Below, one piece after another: positions 8,894 through 15,140 of a stretch of DNA of 64,000 bases. This stretch comes from Bacillota bacterium (GTDB lineage Bacteria > Bacillota_A > Clostridia > Christensenellales > Aristaeellaceae), in assembly GCA_023421735.1 (NCBI GenBank), contig JAEZSP010000070.1, positions 1 to 64,000 on the forward strand, in the 5' to 3' direction. The position numbers and the translations under genes were made by a program. The notes under the pieces are model-generated. The model saw only the letters and a program-made list of their open reading frames with translations. It was not told where the DNA came from and made no database searches. Each line of letters opens with the position of its first letter. The stretch's first letter is position 1.

Positions 8894-9586
8894 TCAGCCT
8901 TCTGACATTGCGATGCGGAGCTTCTCGAGCGCGCGCTTTTCAATGCGCGAAACGTAACTGCGCGAAATGCCCAGAAGCCGCGCAACTTCGTGCTGTGGGA
9001 GCGGTTCGCCGTCGACGAGTCCGTAGCGCAGAACGATCACCTGCCGCTCCCGCTCATCAAGCGCATCCTCCAGCATTTCAACCGCCCGGGTTGACTCGAT
9101 CGCGATCTCCACCTGCGCGGGCACGACGTCCGCATCGGTACCGATGAGGTCGATGAGTCGAATCTCGTTGCCGTCGCTATCCGATCCAATGGGATCGTTC
9201 AGGGAAACCGTGCCGCGCGTCTTCCGACCCGCGCGCAGGTGCATGAGAATCTCGTTTTCGATGCACCGGGATGCGTATGCGGTGAGCCTGCCCGCCTCCG
9301 GACGGAACGTATTCACCGCCTTGATCAGGCCGATCGCACCGATGGAAACGAGGTCATCCGAATCGACGCCGCTTGATGCGTACTTCTTCGCGATGTGCGC
9401 CACGAGCCTGAGATTGTGGACGATCAGCTTGTCGCGCGCGGTACAATCCCCCTGCGCCTGTCGGCGGACGAGATCCGCCTCCTCCTGCGCCGCGAGGGGC
9501 TTGGGGAATGAGGATTTGCCCGAAAGGTGCATGGCGATGAGCCACGCATCCTCCGCGAGCGAGAGAAGCCAGCCTAAAAAAAGCAT
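8894..9586 (-). CDS. sigK: RNA polymerase sporulation sigma factor K
   Basis: This 230-residue sigma factor closely follows the SigK pattern. A short hydrophobic pro-sequence (residues 1-20) precedes the FPKPL segment; region 2 includes HNLRLVAHI, DLVSIGAIGLIKA and RCIENEILMHLR; region 4 ends GISRSYVSRIEKRALEKL. SigK directs late mother-cell genes for cortex and coat. The gene is continuous, with no skin-type element. The hydrophobic N-terminus suggests it is made as pro-SigK and cleaved. The start codon and its GGGGG Shine-Dalgarno sequence lie inside a hairpin, and a Spo0A box lies just upstream (separate entries). Confidence 0.95.
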   Translation of the reverse strand: MLFLGWLLSLAEDAWLIAMHLSGKSSFPKPLAAQEEADLVRRQAQGDCTARDKLIVHNLRLVAHIAKKYASSGVDSDDLVSIGAIGLIKAVNTFRPEAGRLTAYASRCIENEILMHLRAGRKTRGTVSLNDPIGSDSDGNEIRLIDLIGTDADVVPAQVEIAIESTRAVEMLEDALDERERQVIVLRYGLVDGEPLPQHEVARLLGISRSYVSRIEKRALEKLRIAMSEG

Positions 9587-9619
9587 AGGGCGAACCCCCT
9601 TTGGGGAAGTCTGCCCTAT
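9585..9619 (-). promoter_or_regulatory. Hairpin enclosing the sigK ribosome binding site and start codon
   Basis: A 7-bp perfect inverted repeat, ATAGGGC / GCCCTAT, encloses a second stem CCCC-AAA-GGGG. The inner 3' arm is the G-run that must serve as the sigK Shine-Dalgarno sequence, and the outer 3' arm includes the AU of the start codon. If it folds in the mRNA, translation of sigK would be held back. Confidence 0.55.
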
Positions 9620-9625
9620 ACCCTA

Positions 9626-9632
9626 TTCGACA
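9626..9632 (-). promoter_or_regulatory. Spo0A box upstream of sigK
   Basis: TGTCGAA on the minus strand is an exact match to the consensus 0A box. It lies 40 bases upstream of the sigK start codon. A 7-mer can occur by chance, but its place before a sporulation sigma factor makes it credible. Confidence 0.45.
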
Positions 9633-9659
9633 AAAGTTGTCCGCTATTCGTCCGGTGGA

Positions 9660-10922
9660 TTATTGACCCGCGCCGTGCAGCGCGTCATAGGCTTCCCAAC
9701 TCGGCCTGTACTGCGCGACGTTCGCCTGTTGTTCTTCCTGGGTGCGCGCGAATGCCAGTTCACCGGAATCGGGCTCCTTGGCGCAGAAGTACATGTAGCC
9801 GCCGTCGATGAAGTCCATGTCGGGGTACAGCGCGGCGAGCATCGCCTTCTCGGAAGGATTGCAGATCGGGCCTACGGGGAGGCCGTCCACGGAGTAGGTA
9901 TTGTACGGACTCGCGATTGCAAGTTCGTCGCTGGTCAGCACAAATCGCTTCTGACCCGTCAGATAGTTGACGGTCGCGTCGCTTTCAAGCTTCCATCCGG
10001 CGCTCAGGCGGTTATAGAAGACCGCCGAGACCTTCGCGTAGTCGTCTGTCTTGCCCGCTTCCTTCTCGATCATGGAGGCGAGCACAATCACCTGATCCAT
10101 GCTCAGCTGCGACTGATACTGCGGGATCTGCGTGTACACGCCCTCACTGTCAACCGCGTACTCGGTATGATCCGCGTAGAACACGTTATCGATGACCTTG
10201 TTGCCCTGAGAGAGGAGCGTCTTCAGGATGCTCTCTGCGTCTGCCGACTTAAAGATGCGGTACGTGTCCGGCGCAAGGTAGCCTTCCAGCGCATACTTGC
10301 GGCCTTCAAGTGCGCCCGCCTGATCAGCTGCGGAGAGCGAATACGAATAGCTGATGAACTTCTCCGGCTGATTGCACAGTTGGAGGAACTCATCGCGCGA
10401 AGAAATCGCGCCCTGCTTGACGAGATAGTCCGCGACATCTTCCACCGTCCAGCCGGGAACGATGGTAATCGTGCGCTCGTTGGTCTGGCTGCCGGAGGAG
10501 AGTTGGTCGATGATCTCGAATACGTTCATGCCCTTTGAGAGATCATAGGTGCCATAGCTGATGGTATTCTGAAGCCCCCTGAATTGCACGATGTACTTGA
10601 AGACGCTGCCGTTTTTGAGAAGCTGCGCCTTTTCGAGTTCCTTTCCGATGGATGTGATCGTCTGACCGTTTGTGACGTCAAACGCCACGGTTTCGACGCT
10701 GCCCGGATCGACGGGCTGGAAAAAGTCCTCGTCGACGTGGTTCCACACGACGGTTACGAGCCCAATCACGATCAAAAGGCTGCACAGAAAGATCAAAGTG
10801 GGCCGGAGAATCTTCCAGAGCCACTCGTACCAGAAAAAACCGTATTCCCGTTCCTCGTGCAGCGTCTTGACATTATATCGATCCGGTCTATACGCGCTCG
10901 GGCGCTTTCTCTTCTTCGGCAT
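9660..10922 (-). CDS. mltG: Endolytic transglycosylase MltG
   Basis: The 420-residue protein has one N-terminal membrane segment (about 40-65) after a basic cytoplasmic stretch, then a YceG-like domain. The catalytic Glu lies in ASMIEKEAG, followed by SDATVNYL and the GLPVGPICNPSEKAM block. MltG cuts new glycan strands near the membrane and so sets strand length. The ATG at 10922 is preceded by GGAGGGG; a longer reading frame upstream overlaps the ylbF gene and is rejected. It is the last gene of rnj-ylbF-mltG. Confidence 0.95.
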   Translation of the reverse strand: MPKKRKRPSAYRPDRYNVKTLHEEREYGFFWYEWLWKILRPTLIFLCSLLIVIGLVTVVWNHVDEDFFQPVDPGSVETVAFDVTNGQTITSIGKELEKAQLLKNGSVFKYIVQFRGLQNTISYGTYDLSKGMNVFEIIDQLSSGSQTNERTITIVPGWTVEDVADYLVKQGAISSRDEFLQLCNQPEKFISYSYSLSAADQAGALEGRKYALEGYLAPDTYRIFKSADAESILKTLLSQGNKVIDNVFYADHTEYAVDSEGVYTQIPQYQSQLSMDQVIVLASMIEKEAGKTDDYAKVSAVFYNRLSAGWKLESDATVNYLTGQKRFVLTSDELAIASPYNTYSVDGLPVGPICNPSEKAMLAALYPDMDFIDGGYMYFCAKEPDSGELAFARTQEEQQANVAQYRPSWEAYDALHGAGQ

Positions 10923-10938
10923 GGTTCCCCTCCGGGCC

Positions 10939-11286
10939 TCAGCGGGCGAACATGTCAGGGCTGATTCCCGCGACGTCCGCGAGAATCCTGAACACATCCG
11001 CAAGCAGTTTCTGATAGTTGAACTCGGCGAGCAAATACGCGCCCGCATCCTTGTTGAGCTGCAGAAGCGACGCGATCTGGTTGAGCCGCGTCATATCGTC
11101 ATCGGGGAGGTTTTCTCCGGAGGCCATCTTCGCCTGCAGCTTAAATTGCAGCTTTTTGTATTCGTCCAAGAGCGCCGCATTGGTCGCGTCCGCGTAAGCG
11201 AGCTCCCGAAGCCGCATGTATTCCCGATATGGTTCCGATTCCCGGAGACTCCGGGCGAGGGCGTTTGCCTGGTCGTATACGTTCAT
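10939..11286 (-). CDS. YlbF/YmcA-family protein
   Basis: The 115-residue, all-helical protein carries the YlbF family pattern: an N-terminal ANALARSLRESEPYREY helix and a middle LLDEYKKLQFKLQ helix. In Bacillus, YlbF, YmcA and YaaT form a complex that guides RNase Y and affects sporulation and competence. Here the gene starts 1 nt after the RNase J stop codon, which supports a role in RNA decay. It is followed 16 bp later by mltG. Confidence 0.88.
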   Translation of the reverse strand: MNVYDQANALARSLRESEPYREYMRLRELAYADATNAALLDEYKKLQFKLQAKMASGENLPDDDMTRLNQIASLLQLNKDAGAYLLAEFNYQKLLADVFRILADVAGISPDMFAR

Positions 11287-11287
11287 G

Positions 11288-12967
11288 CTATATCTCCACG
11301 ATAATCGGCAGGATCATAGGCTTTCTCTTGAGTTTTTCATAGACGTACTTTTGCACCGCGTCGCGCACATCGCCCTTGATGTGGCTCCAATCGGAGTTTT
11401 CGATCTGGCCATAATGGACGATTGCCTTTTTGGCTGCTTCACGCGCACCGTCGAGCAGATCATCGGACTCGCGCATGTACACGAAACCGCGGCTAATGAT
11501 GTCGGGGCCGGTCACGACCTCGCCCAGTTCGTGGTCGATGCCCATGACAACGATGAGCATGCCGTCCTCTGCGAGGAGTTTGCGATCGCGCAGAACTACC
11601 GTTCCCACGTCACCGATACCGAGGCCATCCACGAGCACCGAGCCAGAAGGCACCTCGCCCGCCGCGACCATCGACCTGCCGTCCAATTCGACCACATCGC
11701 CGATATCCGGAACAAGCACGTTCTCTTCCGGCATGCCCATGGACATGGCGAGCTGCGCGTGATAATGCAAATGACGATACTCGCCGTGCACAGGAATAAA
11801 GAACTTCGGCTTGGTCAGGGCGTGAATGAGCTTCAACTCCTCACGTCGGGCGTGTCCGGAGACATGCACCTCTGCAAGGGATTCATAGATCACGTTCGCG
11901 CCGGTACGCACCAACTGATTTATGACGCGCGAGACAGACTTTTCGTTCCCGGGAATGGGCGTTGCGGAAATGATAATCATGTCGCTTGTGCGGACGATGA
12001 GCTTTCTGTGTTCCGCGAACGCCATGCGCGAAAGCCCCGACATGGGCTCGCCCTGCGATCCGGTCGTGACGATGGTGACTTTCGAGTCTTCATAGCGGTC
12101 GATTTCATCCGGGGAGAGAAGATTGCCTTCCGGAATCTTCAAATCGCCCAGTTGCATCGCAACCTTTGAAATATTGATCATGCTGCGGCCGATGAGACAG
12201 ACCTTCCTGCCATATTTTGTCGCCGCATCGACCACGAGCTGGATTCTATGTATGTTGCTCGCAAACATGGCGACGATGATGCGCCCGGAGGCCTTCGAAA
12301 AAAGGTTCATAAACGTCTCGCCGACGTTGCGCTCGGACATGGTATACCCCGGGCGCTCGACGTTGGTGGAGTCCGCCATCAGAAGGGTCACGCCCTCATT
12401 GCCGAGTTCGGCAAAGCGGCCTAGATCGATGGGCGCGCCGTCGATGGGCGTGTAATCGACCTTGAAATCCCCCGTATGCACGATGGTACCCACGGGCGTA
12501 TGAATCGCGAGGGCGCAGGCGCCCGCGATCGAGTGGTTGACCTTAATGAATTCGACCTGAAATACGCCGAGCTTCACTGTGTCGCCCGGCTTTATCACAT
12601 ACAGTTCAATTTTGCCCGCGAGCCGATGCTCCTTGAGCTTGTTCTCGATGAGCGCAAGCGCGATGCGGGAGCCATAGACGGGCTTTTGCAGCTCCCTGAG
12701 AATGTACGGCGATGCTCCAATGTGATCCTCATGTCCATGGGTAATGACAAAGCCGCGAATCTTTTCGCGGTTTTTCTCCAAATACGTGGTATCGGGAATG
12801 ACAAGGTCTACGCCCGGCATGTCCTCCCGCGGAAAAATGGAACCGATGTCCACGCAGATGATGTCGTTTGCATACTCAAATACCGTAATGTTTTTGCCGA
12901 TTTCGCCCAAGCCGCCCAGCGGTATGATTCTAAGCTTTGGCTTGTTTTTGCGATTGTTTCCTGACAC
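11288..12967 (-). CDS. rnj: Ribonuclease J
   Basis: The 559-residue enzyme has the metallo-beta-lactamase/beta-CASP fold of RNase J. It has the metal-binding THGHEDHIGA near residue 80, then LMADSTNVERPG and TGSQGEPMSGL in the beta-CASP region, and HVSGHARREELKL near 400. RNase J is a 5'-3' exo- and endonuclease for mRNA and rRNA. The GTG start at 12967 is chosen for its AAGGAGG 6 nt upstream and because the resulting length matches the family. A longer in-frame reading back to 13201 lacks an RBS. It leads the rnj-ylbF-mltG operon. Confidence 0.95.
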   Translation of the reverse strand: MSGNNRKNKPKLRIIPLGGLGEIGKNITVFEYANDIICVDIGSIFPREDMPGVDLVIPDTTYLEKNREKIRGFVITHGHEDHIGASPYILRELQKPVYGSRIALALIENKLKEHRLAGKIELYVIKPGDTVKLGVFQVEFIKVNHSIAGACALAIHTPVGTIVHTGDFKVDYTPIDGAPIDLGRFAELGNEGVTLLMADSTNVERPGYTMSERNVGETFMNLFSKASGRIIVAMFASNIHRIQLVVDAATKYGRKVCLIGRSMINISKVAMQLGDLKIPEGNLLSPDEIDRYEDSKVTIVTTGSQGEPMSGLSRMAFAEHRKLIVRTSDMIIISATPIPGNEKSVSRVINQLVRTGANVIYESLAEVHVSGHARREELKLIHALTKPKFFIPVHGEYRHLHYHAQLAMSMGMPEENVLVPDIGDVVELDGRSMVAAGEVPSGSVLVDGLGIGDVGTVVLRDRKLLAEDGMLIVVMGIDHELGEVVTGPDIISRGFVYMRESDDLLDGAREAAKKAIVHYGQIENSDWSHIKGDVRDAVQKYVYEKLKRKPMILPIIVEI

Positions 12968-13123
12968 TTCATCCTCCTTCGCTGCCCTTTCCCCAACGCG
13001 CTTCCCTTTCAACGAAGTCCCCGCGTCCGCGGCAGACCGAATGGCGTCGCGCATCCCGAGCATCTTTTGATTATTGACTGCCGTTCGGGCCGCACCCGTC
13101 CGGTCAAGTTGCCCATAGTATAC
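12968..13123 (-). promoter_or_regulatory. Probable promoter and long 5' leader of the rnj operon
   Basis: A -10 TATACT (minus strand, 13117-13122) is present, with only a weak -35 (TGTAAA about 18 nt upstream). If used, it gives a leader of about 140 nt before the rnj GTG. No named riboswitch is recognisable in it. Long RNase J leaders are common sites of self-regulation, but nothing here proves that. Confidence 0.4.
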
Positions 13124-13224
13124 CACATGCGGGTTACGTTTTACACCGCGCCTGTTTGTTTTTTGGACAATATTTGCCGAATTTCTCCCCCTGCAACGCA
13201 ATCAATGCGCTTTTTGTGCACATG

Positions 13225-13251
13225 AAAACGCGGACGCATTGCGTCCGCGTT
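13225..13251 (-). terminator. Rho-independent terminator after trx
   Basis: An 11-bp perfect inverted repeat, ACGCGGACGCA / TGCGTCCGCGT (13228-13250), is followed on the minus strand by TTTTC. It lies 12 bases after the thioredoxin stop codon. Confidence 0.8.
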
Positions 13252-13262
13252 CCTGCCGCCCA

Positions 13263-13586
13263 TCAGATATTTTTGTCCACAAACGCCTTCAGCGTCTGCT
13301 GTGGCACTGCGCCGATCAAGCGGTCCTTTTCGACGCCGTCTTTGAAAATGACGATGGTGGGAATGGATGAGACGCCCATGGAAACCGCGGTGTCCGTCTC
13401 ATCGTCGATATTGAGCTTGCCGACCGTCAGTTTCCCGTCGTATTCTTCTGCGATCCGGTCAACAACCGGACTCATCATGCGGCACGGGCCGCACCAGCTT
13501 GCCCAAAAGTCCACCAGCATTGTTCCCTGTGCCTGCAGACTCTCCTTTGTCAGATCCGCAGATTTAAGTGTCTTGATCTCCGCCAT
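13263..13586 (-). CDS. trxA: Thioredoxin
   Basis: This 107-residue protein is a classic thioredoxin with the active site WASWCGPCR and the cis-proline loop SSIPTIVIF. It reduces disulfides in cytoplasmic proteins, using thioredoxin reductase, which is not in the window. The ATG at 13586 has GGAGGAG 6 nt upstream; a longer frame starting at 13628 is not supported by an RBS. Its start lies inside the 3' end of the rseC-like gene (23-nt overlap). Confidence 0.95.
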   Translation of the reverse strand: MAEIKTLKSADLTKESLQAQGTMLVDFWASWCGPCRMMSPVVDRIAEEYDGKLTVGKLNIDDETDTAVSMGVSSIPTIVIFKDGVEKDRLIGAVPQQTLKAFVDKNI

Positions 13587-13992
13587 AATCTCCTCCGCTT
13601 TCCCGGCATGCATGCGCCTTGGGCGCAAACCTGCCGCTTGCTTTCATATGCTTGTCAAAAATTTTGATGATGATAAGCGCAACCGCAAGCGCGCCGATGG
13701 CCGCAATCGCCTGAATGTAGTCGACATCCGTAAACGCACGCGTGACGAACAGACCCGCAAAAAACGCGGCGATCGGGAATCCATAGGCGATCAGCGACGC
13801 GCGCGAAAAATTCGCATCGTCGAGTTCGAGCTCGACCACCTGACCAACCTCGTAATCCCCCCTGGGCAGATCGACATAAACGCTTTCCTGCCTGCCATAA
13901 TCGCACGCGCGGCAGCTTCCGCACGCCTCCTGGCGCCGAACCTCCGCTTTGAGCTTTCCTTCGTGTCTCACAACGATTGCCGTCTGCTTCAT
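13564..13992 (-). CDS. SoxR-reducing system / RseC-MucC family membrane protein
   Basis: The 142-residue protein has a cysteine cluster CGSCRACDYG near residues 20-35, a short beta-rich cytoplasmic part, and two membrane helices (about 70-115). This is the RseC/MucC layout. In proteobacteria, RseC is part of the SoxR-reducing system and of RnfABCDGE clusters, probably handling electrons or Fe-S chemistry. Here it overlaps the thioredoxin gene by 23 nt, a redox partnership worth noting. ATG at 13992 is preferred over the GTG at 14001 on RBS spacing. Confidence 0.8.
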   Translation of the reverse strand: MKQTAIVVRHEGKLKAEVRRQEACGSCRACDYGRQESVYVDLPRGDYEVGQVVELELDDANFSRASLIAYGFPIAAFFAGLFVTRAFTDVDYIQAIAAIGALAVALIIIKIFDKHMKASGRFAPKAHACRESGGDYGGDQDT

Positions 13993-14035
13993 TTTTCTCA
14001 CGCTCCGCTTGTATTATAAACGGGCGTCTCTCCTT

Positions 14036-15121
14036 CTAAACCTCCGGCTGCGTCGCGGCCGTGAGATCGAGCATCTCGACCGTACGCCCGGTTTCGCCGC
14101 TTCTGAGCATGCCGGTCATAACATCGAGCGCGTGACCGGTCAATTTCCAACTTGTGACAAAATCGCCCTTGCCGCAATCCACCGCTTCCGCCATCTTCGA
14201 AAGCCCGAGCGCGCGGCTGTTCTCCTTATAAGGGAACATAAGAGGCATCTCGCGGACGGTTCCGTCTTCCGGCAGATACAGCTTCACGGGTCCGCCGAAC
14301 GTATTCGGGTCGGGAACGGTGAGCGTGCCCTTCTCGCCATAGATTTCGATGCAGGGCAGCGACGCCTTCAACGTCTCAAAGGACATAATCATACTTGCAG
14401 TCGCACCCGACCGGAAGCGCAGCGTGCCCGCCACGTGGGTCGGCGTTTCAACCTGTATGACGAGGCCTTTTTTCTCCTTGCAGCTTGCGACACGCGTATC
14501 AAACGACATCTGCGTCATGGCGCAGAGACTGTGTACCGGGCCGAGCAGGTGGATGAGCGCGGTTGTATAATAGGGACCCATGTCGAGCATCGGGCCCGCG
14601 CCGGGCTTATAGAAAAACTCCGGATCGGGATGCCACGTCTCGACGCCGTGACTCATCATGAACGCAGTCGCCGCCAGCGGGCGACCAATGAAGCCAGCAT
14701 CGATGATGCGTTTGCATGTCTGAATGCCCGCGCCAAGGAACGTATCCGGTGCGCCGCCGAGCATGAGGTTCTTTGCGCGCGCAAGTTTGATCAGTTCGAT
14801 TCCCTCATCAATGGTCTTCGCAAGAGGCTTTTCCGAGTAGACGTTCTTACCTGCCAGGAGCGCCGCCTTTGTAACCTCGTAGTGCTGATACGCACGCGTG
14901 ATATTGAGGACGATGTCGACGTCCGGATCCGCAAACACTTCGTACATATCCGCATAGATTTTCGGTATCTCGGGATATTTCTCCTTGGCCGCCTGCGCCC
15001 GCGCAGGGATGAGATCGCAGATGCCTGCGATCTCAAGATTGTCAAATGTCTCTGTGATGTTTTTCAGGTATATTCCGCTGATGTCGCCAACGCCGATGAA
15101 TGCAATCCTGGCCATTCCCAT
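14036..15121 (-). CDS. Gfo/Idh/MocA-family oxidoreductase
   Basis: The 361-residue protein has an N-terminal Rossmann fold (RIAFIGVGDISGIYL, with the GxGxxS/G dinucleotide loop near residue 12). The family's EKPLA motif, whose lysine is catalytic, sits near residue 97. Next comes the alpha/beta dimerisation domain. Such enzymes oxidise or epimerise sugars and polyols with NAD(P). The substrate is unknown. Two ATGs six bases apart (15121, 15115) follow GGAGGGGG. It stands alone between the rseC-like gene and the Cys/His-repeat protein. Confidence 0.88.
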   Translation of the reverse strand: MGMARIAFIGVGDISGIYLKNITETFDNLEIAGICDLIPARAQAAKEKYPEIPKIYADMYEVFADPDVDIVLNITRAYQHYEVTKAALLAGKNVYSEKPLAKTIDEGIELIKLARAKNLMLGGAPDTFLGAGIQTCKRIIDAGFIGRPLAATAFMMSHGVETWHPDPEFFYKPGAGPMLDMGPYYTTALIHLLGPVHSLCAMTQMSFDTRVASCKEKKGLVIQVETPTHVAGTLRFRSGATASMIMSFETLKASLPCIEIYGEKGTLTVPDPNTFGGPVKLYLPEDGTVREMPLMFPYKENSRALGLSKMAEAVDCGKGDFVTSWKLTGHALDVMTGMLRSGETGRTVEMLDLTAATQPEV

Positions 15122-15140
15122 TCCCCCTCCAGAATTTGAA

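Noticed and set aside
8894..9586. Skin-type element inside sigK
   Set aside because: The gene is continuous through regions 2 to 4, with no recombinase nearby.
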